Of a stretch of 64,000 nt of DNA, positions 51,598-63,024 are shown piece by piece. The notes beneath the pieces are model-generated. The model was not told the DNA's origin and did no database searches. It was given only the letters and a program-made list of their open reading frames with translations. The position numbers and the translations under genes were made by a program. Origin of the DNA: Streptomyces sp. NBC_01306 (GTDB lineage: Bacteria; Actinomycetota; Actinomycetes; Streptomycetales; Streptomycetaceae); NCBI RefSeq assembly GCF_026340465.1, contig NZ_JAPEPC010000001.1, positions 4,903,001 through 4,967,000 of the forward strand, given 5' to 3'. Position 1 is the stretch's first letter. Every line of letters begins with the position of its first letter.

Positions 51598-53109
51598 TCA
51601 CTCCCGCCGCAGCGCGACCCACAGCTCCGTCCGTACGTCCATGTCGTCCAGGTCGGAGCCGAGCAGTGTCGCGCAGCGGCCGATGCGCTGGCGGACCGTG
51701 TTGCGGTGGATGGCCAGGGCCACCGCCGTACGGTCCCAACTGCCGTGCAGTGCGAGCCAGGTGCGCAGCGTCTCCAGCAGTGCGGGCGGTGGCGGGTCGC
51801 CGAGCGGGGCGAGGAGAGTGCGGGCGTGGGCGGCTGCCTCCGTCGGGTCGAGGAGGGCGGCGAGGCCCGTCGTGCCGTGCCGGGACAGCGGGGTGCGGGT
51901 CGCCTTCGCGTGGCGCAGGGCCCGGCCGGCCTGGGCGTCGGCCGCCGGGAGGTCCCGTAGCGCGGCCGGGGCGCTCAGCCCGAGCGTCCAGCCGGGGTGG
52001 CGGGTGACCTCGCGGTCGGCGGGCAGCAGGATGCGCACGGTGTCGGCCGACGTGTCCACCAGCGGGCTGCCGAGTGCAGGCGGGGCCCCCGTGCCCTGGG
52101 CGTGCACCACCGTCCAGGGGCCCTCGCCCAGCAGTGCTGCCACGTCGGCGGGTGCGGCGCCGAGCAGCAGCCGGACCAGCGCGGACGAGCGCGCCGCCTC
52201 ATCGGCGCCCTGCCGGGGGGCGGTGAGCAGCGAGAGCAGGACGACGGCGACCCCGGCGATGGTGTGGTCGCCCGGTTCGCGTGAGGTGGTGGCCACGCCG
52301 AGCACCAGTCCCTCACCGCCCGCCACCGCGTACGCCGCGAGGTGCGCGGAGCCCGCCGTGTCGGTGGCGGACGTGGGGGCGGGGCGCGGGCCGGCCGGAC
52401 CGGCCCCGGGCGTCAGGGAAGGGGGCGGCTGCGCCCCCGGCGTGCCCGCCCCTGGCGCACCTGCCCCCGGCCGTACGACCCGGGCGAGTGCCGCCAGCGC
52501 CTCGCGGGCCTCGCGCGCCCCGGGCTCCGGCTCGCGTCCCGCCGCCTGGAGCGCCGTACCGTCCGGGGCGAGCAGTACCGCCCGGCCGCCGAGCCGGGTG
52601 GCCAGCTGGCGCAGTACCGCCGGTACCGGGTCCGGGCGGGCCGCCGCCGCTGCCAGGCCCTGCTGGGCCTGGGACACCCGGCGCAGCTCGTGGTGGCGGG
52701 CCTCCGCCATCAGGCCCCACACCGCGCGGGCCACCGCCGTGAAGGGGGTCCTGGTCGGCACCTCCACCAGCGGCAGGCCATGGCGGTCGCACGCGGCGGC
52801 CAGCGCATCCGGCACCGTGTCGTACACCGGCGCGAGCCCGAAGCCGAGCGCCGCTCCGCCCGCCGCGACGATGCGGGCCGCGTACCGGTCCGGGTCGTCG
52901 GCGAGCTGCACCCCGGCGGTCAGCAGCAGCTCACCGCCGAGCAGATACGGATACGGGTCGGCCATCTCGCTGGTGTGCACCCAGTGCACCGCCGCACCGC
53001 CGCCGTCCCCCGCCGGGGGGCCCGCGACCTGGCGCAGCCCGAGGTCCCGGCGGGCGAGCAGGGCCGACAGCTGGACGGGGGCGGTGGGGGGAGCGGCGAG
53101 GTCCGGCAT
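51598..53109 (-). CDS. PucR-family transcriptional regulator
   Basis: Regulator of 503 residues. The N-terminal PucR domain (about residues 15-130) opens LSALLARRDLGLRQVAG; a long alanine/proline-rich middle (PGAGAPGAGTPGAQPPP) precedes the C-terminal helix-turn-helix AVALAIHRNTVRQRIGRC. The family activates purine, proline or gamma-aminobutyrate catabolism. It is divergent from the symporter-ureohydrolase-ThDP operon. I prefer ATG 53109, which directly follows a perfect 15-bp inverted repeat; ATG 53124 falls between its arms. Its own gene is probably autoregulated. Target could be the operon beside it or the xdh genes 4 kb away. Confidence 0.88.
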   Translation of the reverse strand: MPDLAAPPTAPVQLSALLARRDLGLRQVAGPPAGDGGGAAVHWVHTSEMADPYPYLLGGELLLTAGVQLADDPDRYAARIVAAGGAALGFGLAPVYDTVPDALAAACDRHGLPLVEVPTRTPFTAVARAVWGLMAEARHHELRRVSQAQQGLAAAAARPDPVPAVLRQLATRLGGRAVLLAPDGTALQAAGREPEPGAREAREALAALARVVRPGAGAPGAGTPGAQPPPSLTPGAGPAGPRPAPTSATDTAGSAHLAAYAVAGGEGLVLGVATTSREPGDHTIAGVAVVLLSLLTAPRQGADEAARSSALVRLLLGAAPADVAALLGEGPWTVVHAQGTGAPPALGSPLVDTSADTVRILLPADREVTRHPGWTLGLSAPAALRDLPAADAQAGRALRHAKATRTPLSRHGTTGLAALLDPTEAAAHARTLLAPLGDPPPPALLETLRTWLALHGSWDRTAVALAIHRNTVRQRIGRCATLLGSDLDDMDVRTELWVALRRE

Positions 53110-53155
53110 GTACGTTCCATCCATCGGTGGAGAGGTTCAGTGGATGGAACGTACA
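53109..53155. promoter_or_regulatory. 15-bp perfect inverted repeat at the pucR start
   Basis: TGTACGTTCCATCCA (53109-53123) and TGGATGGAACGTACA (53141-53155) are exact reverse complements with a 17-base spacer. The repeat touches the regulator's start codon and lies about 100 bp before the symporter gene. It may be the PucR binding site, or an RNA hairpin controlling pucR translation. Confidence 0.7.
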
Positions 53156-53254
53156 CTTCAACGTCGCTTTCAGGCCACCTAGGGTCAACGTTCGAAAGCA
53201 GTCCGGCGCAGGTGGCAGAGGTGTTACGGCCCCCCGCGATGAGAGGGAGCGCGC

Positions 53255-54760
53255 ATGGCAGTCGACTACGCGGTGATCGTGGCCTACCTGGCCGGAATGC
53301 TCGCCATGGGCTGGTGGGGCATGCGCCGCGCCAAGTCCAAGTCCGAGTTCCTGGTGGCGGGCCGCAGGCTCGGACCCGCCATGTACTCCGGCACCATGGC
53401 CGCGATCGTGCTCGGTGGCGCCTCCACCATCGGCGGTGTGGGCCTCGGGTACCAGTACGGCCTCTCCGGCGCCTGGATGGTCTTCACCATCGGCCTGGGG
53501 CTCCTCGCGCTCAGCATCTTCTTCTCCGGGCGCATCGCCCGGCTGAAGGTCTACACCGTCTCCGAGATGCTCGACCTGCGCTACGGCGGCCGGGCCGGGA
53601 TCATCTCCGGCGTCGTCATGTGGGCGTACACGCTGATGCTCGCGGTCACCTCGACCATCGCCTACGCCACGATCTTCGACGTCCTCTTCGACATGAACCG
53701 GACCGTGGCGATCATCCTCGGCGGTGCGATCGTCGTCGCGTACTCGACGCTCGGCGGCATGTGGTCGATCACCCTCACCGACATGGTGCAGTTCGTCGTC
53801 AAGACGATCGGCGTGCTCCTCCTGCTGCTGCCGATCGCGATCGTCAAGGCCGGCGGCTTCTCGGAGATGAAGGCCAAGCTCCCCACCTCGTACTTCGACC
53901 CGCTGGGCATCGGCGCCGAGACGATCTTCACGTACGTCCTGATCTACACCTTCGGCATGCTGATCGGACAGGACATCTGGCAGCGGGTCTTCACCGCGCG
54001 CAGCGACAAGGTCGCCCGGCTCGGCGGCACGGTCGCCGGTACGTACTGCCTGGTGTACGCGGTCGCAGGCGCCGTCATCGGGACGGCCGCCAAGGTCATG
54101 TACCCGAAGCTGCCGAGCTCCGACGCGGCCTTCGCCACCATCGTGAAGGACGAACTGCCCATCGGCGTACGGGGACTGGTGCTCGCCGCCGCGCTGGCCG
54201 CGGTGATGTCCACCTCGTCCGGTGCCCTGATCGCCTGCGCCACCGTCGCCAACAACGACATCTGGTCGCGGCTGCGCGGGATACGGGGCGGCGGGGGCAA
54301 GAAGGGCGAGGACCACGACGAGGTACGCGGCAACAGGGCCTTCATCCTCGCCATGGGTGTCCTGGTCATCTGTATCGCCATCGCGCTGAACAACGTCGTC
54401 GAGGCGCTCACCGTCGCGTACAACCTGCTGGTCGGCGGGTTGCTGGTGCCGATTCTCGGCGGTCTGCTGTGGAAGCGCGGCACCGTGCAGGGAGCGCTGG
54501 CGTCCGTCACGGTGGGCGGGCTCGTCGTCCTCGGCCTGATGGTGAGGTACGGAGCCCTCGCCAACGAGCCGATCTACTACGGGCTGCTCAGCTCCCTGGT
54601 CGTCTACGTCGTCGTCTCACTGGCCACCAGGCCGACGGACGCGGCGGTACTCGCCGCCTGGCGGGAGCGGCTGGCCGGGCGGGACGGATCCGGCGCATCC
54701 GGCGCTGAAGAAGCCAACGGGCCCGGCTCCGCCTCCGATTCCGTACCGGCCCACAGCTAA
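53255..54760 (+). CDS. sodium:solute symporter (SSS family)
   Basis: Integral membrane symporter of 501 residues with about 13 helices. Family features: SEFLVAGRRLGPAMYSGTMA near the start, TLGGMWSITLTDMVQF near residue 165, and the C-terminal hydrophilic serine/glycine tail. A start at ATG 53255 follows GAGAGGGAGC. It is followed by the ureohydrolase gene 71 bp downstream, so it probably imports the substrate of that enzyme, such as agmatine or a guanidino acid. Substrate is inferred only from the operon. Confidence 0.9.
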   Translation: MAVDYAVIVAYLAGMLAMGWWGMRRAKSKSEFLVAGRRLGPAMYSGTMAAIVLGGASTIGGVGLGYQYGLSGAWMVFTIGLGLLALSIFFSGRIARLKVYTVSEMLDLRYGGRAGIISGVVMWAYTLMLAVTSTIAYATIFDVLFDMNRTVAIILGGAIVVAYSTLGGMWSITLTDMVQFVVKTIGVLLLLLPIAIVKAGGFSEMKAKLPTSYFDPLGIGAETIFTYVLIYTFGMLIGQDIWQRVFTARSDKVARLGGTVAGTYCLVYAVAGAVIGTAAKVMYPKLPSSDAAFATIVKDELPIGVRGLVLAAALAAVMSTSSGALIACATVANNDIWSRLRGIRGGGGKKGEDHDEVRGNRAFILAMGVLVICIAIALNNVVEALTVAYNLLVGGLLVPILGGLLWKRGTVQGALASVTVGGLVVLGLMVRYGALANEPIYYGLLSSLVVYVVVSLATRPTDAAVLAAWRERLAGRDGSGASGAEEANGPGSASDSVPAHS

Positions 54761-54831
54761 AGTTCCCACGGGCCCAAAAAGCACCGAACACGCGTCAAAA
54801 GCGCAGAAATAAAGAGAAGAAGGGCACACCC

Positions 54832-55830
54832 ATGAGCAGCACCGAACAGCCGCGCGGCCCCGTCGATTCGTCCCGCGTCCCCCGGTACGCCGGCCCCGCG
54901 ACCTTCGCCAGGCTGCCCCGGCTCGACGAGGTCGGCACCGCCGATGTGGCCGTTGTCGGTGTGCCCTTCGACTCCGGCGTCTCCTACCGGCCCGGCGCCC
55001 GCTTCGGCGGCAACGCCATCCGCGAGGCGTCCCGGCTGCTGCGCCCGTACAACCCGGCGCAGGACGCGTCGCCGTTCGCGCTGGCGCAGGTCGCCGACGC
55101 GGGCGACATCGCGGCCAACCCGTTCAACATCAACGAGGCCGTCGACACCATCGAGGCCGCCGCCGACGACCTGCTCTCCACCGGCGCCCGGCTGATGACG
55201 CTCGGCGGCGACCACACGATCGCGCTGCCGCTGCTGCGCTCGGTCGCCAAGCAGCACGGCCCGGTCGCGCTGCTCCACTTCGACGCGCACCTGGACACCT
55301 GGGACACCTACTTCGGCGCCGAGTACACCCACGGCACGCCGTTCCGCCGGGCCGTCGAAGAGGGCATCCTCGACACCTCCGCGCTCTCGCACGTCGGCAC
55401 GCGCGGCCCGCTCTACGGCAAGAAGGACCTGGACGACGACGCGAAGATGGGCTTCGGCATCGTCTCGTCGGCCGATGTCATGCGGCGCGGGGTGGACGAG
55501 ATCACCGACCAGCTGCGCCAGCGCATCGGCACCCGGCCGCTGTACATCTCCATCGACATCGACGTACTGGACCCGGCACACGCGCCCGGCACCGGCACCC
55601 CCGAGGCCGGCGGGCTGACCTCCCGCGAACTCCTGGAGATCGTCCGCGGGCTCTCCTCCTGCCACCTGGTCTCCGCCGACCTGGTCGAGGTCGCCCCGGC
55701 GTACGACCACGCCGAGATCACCTCCGTCGCCGCCTCCCACACGGCGTACGAACTCACCACGATCATGTCGCGCCAAGTCGCTGCCGCCAGGCAGGGCCAC
55801 GGGCACAGCGCGGAGGCTGGAGCCAAGTGA
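54832..55830 (+). CDS. agmatinase-family ureohydrolase
   Basis: Manganese-dependent ureohydrolase of 332 residues releasing urea from a guanidino compound. Metal-binding motifs are complete: GGDHTIALP, FDAHLDTWDTY and SIDIDVLDPAHAPGTGTPEAGG. Agmatinase, guanidinobutyrase and guanidinopropionase share these motifs and cannot be separated by eye. Neighbouring symporter and ThDP decarboxylase recall the gbu/aru arginine-transaminase genes of Pseudomonas, which favours 4-guanidinobutyrate. Its stop overlaps the next start (GTGA). From memory S. coelicolor has an agmatinase gene (speB) in this genomic position. Confidence 0.88.
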   Translation: MSSTEQPRGPVDSSRVPRYAGPATFARLPRLDEVGTADVAVVGVPFDSGVSYRPGARFGGNAIREASRLLRPYNPAQDASPFALAQVADAGDIAANPFNINEAVDTIEAAADDLLSTGARLMTLGGDHTIALPLLRSVAKQHGPVALLHFDAHLDTWDTYFGAEYTHGTPFRRAVEEGILDTSALSHVGTRGPLYGKKDLDDDAKMGFGIVSSADVMRRGVDEITDQLRQRIGTRPLYISIDIDVLDPAHAPGTGTPEAGGLTSRELLEIVRGLSSCHLVSADLVEVAPAYDHAEITSVAASHTAYELTTIMSRQVAAARQGHGHSAEAGAK

Positions 55831-57503
55831 CGCACGACCACCACCACGAGACCCCGCGGCTCACCGCGGAGCAGACCGCCGCCGCGCTCAACCCTCCGGC
55901 GGGGCGCAACGGCGGCGACCTGGTCGTCGAGACCCTCCAAGGGCTGGGCGCCACCACGGTCTTCGGCCTCCCCGGCCAGCACGCGCTCGGCATGTTCGAC
56001 GCGCTGCGCCGCTCGGCGCTCTCGTACGTGGGGCTGCGCGTCGAGAACAACGCGGGCTTCGCAGCCGACGCGTACGGCCGGATCACCGGCGAGGTCGCCC
56101 CGCTGCTGCTCTCCACCGGCCCCGGCGCACTGACCTCGCTCGCCGCGCTCCAGGAGGCGGCGGCGGCCAGCGCGCCCGTGCTCGCGATCTCCAGCCAGGT
56201 TCCGACGGCCGGGCTCGGCGGCGGACGCCATGGGTACCTGCATGAACTCCGCGACCAGAAGGCGTCGTTCCGCGACATCGTGAAGTCCGTGCACACCGTG
56301 CGCACCGCGTCCCAGATCCCCTCCGCCATCGCGGCGGCCTGGGAATCCGCGCTGACCGCCCCGCACGGCCCCGTCTGGGTGGAGATCCCGCAGGACGTGC
56401 TGCTCGCGGAGACGACCCTCCCGCCCGTCACCGCGATGGACGCGACCCCGCGCGAGCTGGAGCCGCGCCCCGAACTGACCGCGGTGGCAGCGCACCTGCT
56501 CTCGCACGCCGAGCGCCCGGTGATCATCGCGGGCGGCGGTGTCGTACGGTCCGACGCGGCCGGAAAGCTGCTCGCGCTCGCCGAACGCCTCGACGCCCCG
56601 GTCGTCTGCACGGTCGGCGGCAAGGGCGCGTTCCCGTGGGAGCACCCGCTCTCGCTCCAGTCCTGGATGGAGGACCGGCACACCACGGACTTCCTGGAGG
56701 CGGCGGACGTCCTGCTGGTCGTCGGCTCCGGGCTCGGCGAACTCTCCTCGAACTACCACACGTTCAAGCCACGCGGCCGGGTCGTCCAGATCGAGGCCGA
56801 CCTCGGCAAGCTGGAGTCCAACCACCCGGCGCTCGGCATCCACGCGGACGCCCGGATCGCGCTGTCCGCCCTGCTTGAGACGGTGGAGGAGCGCACCGAC
56901 CCGGGCGCTGCCGACGCCGTACGCACCGTCCTCGCCAAGGTCGCGGAGCGGATCGCGGGCCAGGACCTGGACCGGGAACAGCAGATCCTGGCCTCGGTCA
57001 GGGCCGCGCTGCCCGCCACGTCGCCCAGCTTCTGGGACATGACGATCCTCGCCTACTGGGCCTGGTCCGCCTGGCCCGGCGCCCTGCACTCCGCCCAGGG
57101 AGCGGGCGGCCTCGGCTACGGCTTCCCGGCCGCGCTGGGGGCAGCGGTCGCCGACCCCACCACACCGGTCCTCGCGGTGTCGGGCGACGGCGGCGCGATG
57201 TACTCGATCGCGGAACTGGCCACGGCCCGCCAGTACGGTCTGCCGGTCACCTGGCTGATCGTGGACGACGGCGGCTACGGCATCCTGCGCGAGTACATGG
57301 AGGACGCCTTCGGCGAGGCCACCGCCACGGAACTCACCCGCCCGGACTTCGTGGCCCTGGCGGAGTCCTTCGGGGTCCCGGCACTGCGTACGACTCCGGA
57401 GACCCTGACCGAGGATCTGGCCAAGGCGTTCGCGGAGCCGGGCCCTTCGGTGGTCGTGCTGCCGGCGGTGCTGAAGATGTTCGCGCCCACGCATCTGGGC
57501 TGA
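55827..57503 (+). CDS. thiamine-diphosphate-dependent enzyme (decarboxylase/synthase family)
   Basis: Three-domain ThDP enzyme of 558 residues related to acetolactate synthase and 2-ketoacid decarboxylases. The pyrimidine domain has the activating glutamate in GLRVENNAGFAADAYGR near residue 75. The diphosphate site is SGDGGAMYSIAELATARQYG followed by VDDGGYG, with Asp-Asp in place of the usual Asn-Asn. No regulatory subunit gene is adjacent, which argues against a biosynthetic acetolactate synthase. Coupled by GTGA to the ureohydrolase. A 2-ketoarginine decarboxylase (AruI-like) role fits the operon; unproven. Confidence 0.82.
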   Translation: MTHDHHHETPRLTAEQTAAALNPPAGRNGGDLVVETLQGLGATTVFGLPGQHALGMFDALRRSALSYVGLRVENNAGFAADAYGRITGEVAPLLLSTGPGALTSLAALQEAAAASAPVLAISSQVPTAGLGGGRHGYLHELRDQKASFRDIVKSVHTVRTASQIPSAIAAAWESALTAPHGPVWVEIPQDVLLAETTLPPVTAMDATPRELEPRPELTAVAAHLLSHAERPVIIAGGGVVRSDAAGKLLALAERLDAPVVCTVGGKGAFPWEHPLSLQSWMEDRHTTDFLEAADVLLVVGSGLGELSSNYHTFKPRGRVVQIEADLGKLESNHPALGIHADARIALSALLETVEERTDPGAADAVRTVLAKVAERIAGQDLDREQQILASVRAALPATSPSFWDMTILAYWAWSAWPGALHSAQGAGGLGYGFPAALGAAVADPTTPVLAVSGDGGAMYSIAELATARQYGLPVTWLIVDDGGYGILREYMEDAFGEATATELTRPDFVALAESFGVPALRTTPETLTEDLAKAFAEPGPSVVVLPAVLKMFAPTHLG

Positions 57504-57536
57504 GGCGCGGCCGTGGGGACACGGCACAGGGCCTTT

Positions 57537-57571
57537 CGTTCGGGTCAGGCCGGGCCGGCCTGACCCGAACG
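57537..57571. terminator. bidirectional terminator between the ThDP gene and xdhC
   Basis: CGTTCGGGTCAGGCC and GGCCTGACCCGAACG form a perfect 15-bp stem with a 5-base loop between convergent genes; on the minus strand AAAGG follows it. Confidence 0.85.
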
Positions 57572-57578
57572 GCCGGCC

Positions 57579-58406
57579 TCACCCTCGTACGAGCGATGAG
57601 GCCTCCTGGGCTTCGAAGGTGCGCAGCACATCGGCCGCGATGCTCACGGCAATGGTCGCGGGCTCCTTGCCGGTGATGTCGGCCAGCCCGATCGGGGTCT
57701 TGATCCGGTCGATGGCGGCCTCGTCATGACCGCCCTCGGTGGCAAGGCGTTTGCGGAACCGCGCCCACTTGGCCGCCGACCCGATCAACCCGATGGAACC
57801 GAGATGGGGCGTGCGCAGGGCGGCGTCGCACAGCGCGGCGTCCTCGGCGTGGTCATGGGTCATGATCAGGACCTGGGTGCCGGGTGGCAACGTCTCCAGC
57901 ACCTCCTCGGGCAGCAGCGGTGTGTGATGGACGTGCACGTCCGCCACCGCGTCCGCGAGCACGCCGAGCCGCTGCTCGGTGAGGATGTCGGAACGGGTGT
58001 CGATCAGATGGAGGTCGAGATCCTGACGCGCCAGGATGCGCACCAGTTCCAGCCCGACATGCCCGACCCCGAAGACCGCCACCGCCCGTACCACCGGCAG
58101 CGGTTCGAGCAGCACCGAGACCGTCCCGCCGCAGCACTGCACGCCATGCCGGTTGGTCACCTTGTCGTTCAGGGCGAAATCAATCAGCTCCGGCTCCGGC
58201 TTGGACGTGGTGATCATTTCCCGGGCCCGGTCGATGGTGACGGCCTCGACGTTGCCGCCACCGATCGAGCCCCACGCCTCGGTCCGACCCACGACGAGTT
58301 TCGCACCGGCGTCGCGCGGCGCATGGCCGCGCACGGTCGCGACGGTCGCCAGCACGCCGGGCTCCCTGCGTGTTCGCAACCGTGCGACCGCGGCGACCCA
58401 TGTCAT
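57579..58406 (-). CDS. xdhC: xanthine dehydrogenase accessory protein XdhC
   Basis: Accessory factor of 275 residues that binds and sulfurates the molybdenum cofactor and inserts it into XdhB. The N-terminal CoxI/XdhC motif GSIGGGNVEAVTIDRAR and the C-terminal Rossmann-type fold (AVAVFGVGHVGLELVRILA) are both present; the motif GLIGSAAKWARFRKRL near the end is typical. ATG 58406 is 8 bases behind GAGAGG and one base after the xdhB stop. GTG 58415 would overlap xdhB but has no room for ribosome binding. Confidence 0.93.
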   Translation of the reverse strand: MTWVAAVARLRTRREPGVLATVATVRGHAPRDAGAKLVVGRTEAWGSIGGGNVEAVTIDRAREMITTSKPEPELIDFALNDKVTNRHGVQCCGGTVSVLLEPLPVVRAVAVFGVGHVGLELVRILARQDLDLHLIDTRSDILTEQRLGVLADAVADVHVHHTPLLPEEVLETLPPGTQVLIMTHDHAEDAALCDAALRTPHLGSIGLIGSAAKWARFRKRLATEGGHDEAAIDRIKTPIGLADITGKEPATIAVSIAADVLRTFEAQEASSLVRG

Positions 58407-58407
58407 G

Positions 58408-60899
<2,492 letters not shown>

Positions 60900-60903
<4 letters not shown>

Positions 60904-62396
60904 GACGGCACCGCCTCAGTGGTTTGCGCGTACAGCTTCAGCAGGCTCTGGCCGAGCATCGCGGAGCGGTAGTCGGCGCTGGCGCGGTGATCGTTCATCG
61001 GTGTTCCCTCGGCCCGCAGTACGGGGGCCGCGGCCTCGACGGTCTCCGCCGTCCACGGCTTGCCCTCCAGGGCCGCCTCGGTGGCCAGGGAGCGGATCGG
61101 GGTGGCGGCCACGCCGCCCAGACCGATGCGTGCCGTACGGACGACCCCTCCCCGGATGTCCAGCGCGAAGGCGACGGCCACGCTGGAGATGTCGTCGAAA
61201 CGCCGCTTGGCGATCTTGTGGAAGGCCACGACCGGCGACAGGGGCAGCGGGACGCGCACCGCGCGGATCAGCTCGCCGGGACGGCGCACGCTCTGCCGGT
61301 AGCCGGTGAAGTAGTCCGCCAGCGGGACCTCGCGCTCGCCGTCAGCGTCGGCCAGCACCACCGACGCGTCCAGCGCGAGCAGCACGGGCGGGCTGTCACC
61401 GATGGGCGAGCCGGTACCCAGATTGCCGCCGAGGGTCGCCCCGTTGCGGATGAGCCGGGACGCGAATTGCGGAAACAGCTCTGCCAGCAGCGGGACGCTG
61501 CCATCGAGGCGGCGTTCGATCTCGGTGAGCGTCAGTGCCGCCCCGATTTCGATGTGGTCGGATGCGACCCGCAGCTCCCGCATCTCGGACAGCCGGTCGA
61601 CGGCGACCACGCAATCCGCCCGGCGGGAACGGATGTTCACCTCGACGCCGAAGTCCGTGGAGCCGGCGACCACCACCGCGTCGGGCCGCTCGCGCAGCAG
61701 CTGCAGTGTCTCGGCCAGCGTGCTCTTGCGCAGGAACGAGCTGCCGTCCCGGGTGTATTCGGTGGCAACCGGTGCGGGCGGCGACTGCTCGCGACGCTGC
61801 GCCAGCGGGTCCTCGTCGGCAGGCGTACCGACGGCGAACGCGGCATCGCGGATCGGGCGGTAACCGGTGCAACGGCAGAGATTCCCGCTCAGCGCGTGCA
61901 GATCGAAACCGTTCGGACCGTGCTCGGCGTCGGTGTCGGCATCGACGTCCGTGTCGGTGCCGCCCGCCGAGCCGGCCGGTTCCGCGTGCGCGCAGCGGTT
62001 GGGGCGGTAGTACTCGGCCGCCATGCTGCAGATGAACCCCGGTGTGCAGTAACCGCACTGGGAGCCGCCGCGGACCGCCATCTCCTCCTGAACCGGGTGC
62101 AGTTCGGGTGGCGTTCCGGGTTTGCCGGGGGTGGCGAGACCTTCGGAGGTGATGACCTCCTGGCCGTCCAGTGCCGCGGCCGGGACCAGGCAGGCGTTGA
62201 CCGCCACCCAGTCGGTGGGCTTGTTCACGCCGGGCCGGGCCACCAGGACCGAACAGGCGCCGCACTCGCCCTCCGCGCAGCCCTCCTTGGTGCCGGTGAG
62301 GCCACGCTCGCGCAGGAAGTCCAGCACCGTGGTGTGGGGTGCGGTCGGTGCGAGCGCTGCTTCCTTCCCGTTCACCGTGATGCGCGCCCCTACCAT
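60900..62396 (-). CDS. xdhA: xanthine dehydrogenase FeS/FAD subunit XdhA
   Basis: Fused electron-transfer subunit of 498 residues. The plant-type [2Fe-2S] domain has CAEGECGACSVL near residue 39, and the second cluster domain has CGYCTPGF and CRCTGYRP. The FAD domain follows (VVVAGSTDFGVEVNIRSRR, then IRNGATLGGNLGTGSPIGDSPP). An acidic insertion of alternating Asp-Thr-Asp sits between the two cluster-binding motifs (about residues 140-155). First gene of xdhABC, transcribed toward the middle of the window. Its promoter must lie in the gap before the protease gene. Confidence 0.95.
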
Positions 62397-63024
62397 GACG
62401 GGCCTTCAATTCGCTGCGGGGCAGGATTTCGCTGCAGGGCAGGTCGATTCATCATGTTCGCCAATTTCGGGCAGCTTTCTATGCTCGGACGCGCCACGTC
62501 AGGGGCGGGCGCACATCGGCACGCGTCAGCGCTGTGCCGGGAATGGTGAGGGGGAAATCAAAGAAACGTGCCACGAAGGGGGGCACATCAGAACGGCGTG
62601 CTCAGCAGCCGTGTGCGACCTGACCCGGGGCCCAGACCGTGAGGCGGGCGAGGCGAGCGACATCAGAGCAGGTGTACATCTGCTGGTCGCCTCCTTCAGT
62701 GATTACAGGTCTACTTCATCGAAAAGTAGTGGTTGAAGCCACCGAGGTCAAGAGAAGTTGATCTTGCTTTTTGGTGGACCGACCAGATTTTACGGGATGT
62801 GGAGACCCTCGGAGAGGCCGTCTGCTCGTGCAGGACCAGCGGGCGCCGGCCGGCGCGTGAGTATCCTGGCGGGTCCCGAACTGCTCGCGGTGCCCGCGCA
62901 GCAGCTTCGCGAGATGCTCGGCCACCATCCCGCCGTCCGGCAAGACGCGCCGACCCGCCGCGCTGACACCGCCTGCACGCTTCTCTGACCGCTTCCTGAC
63001 ATCGCGTGACTACTGTCCCGGCGC
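62397..63024. other. gap between xdhA and the protease gene
   Basis: About 630 bases. The part at 62700-62800 is clearly AT-richer than the surroundings (TTGATCTTGCTTTTTGG) and may be foreign or regulatory. A frame ending at 62988 contains GPELLAVPAQQLREMLGHHP, which looks like the end of a cyclic-nucleotide-binding (Crp-type) domain, possibly a fragment. No complete gene is convincing. Promoters for xdhA (minus) and the protease (plus) must be here. Confidence 0.4.
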
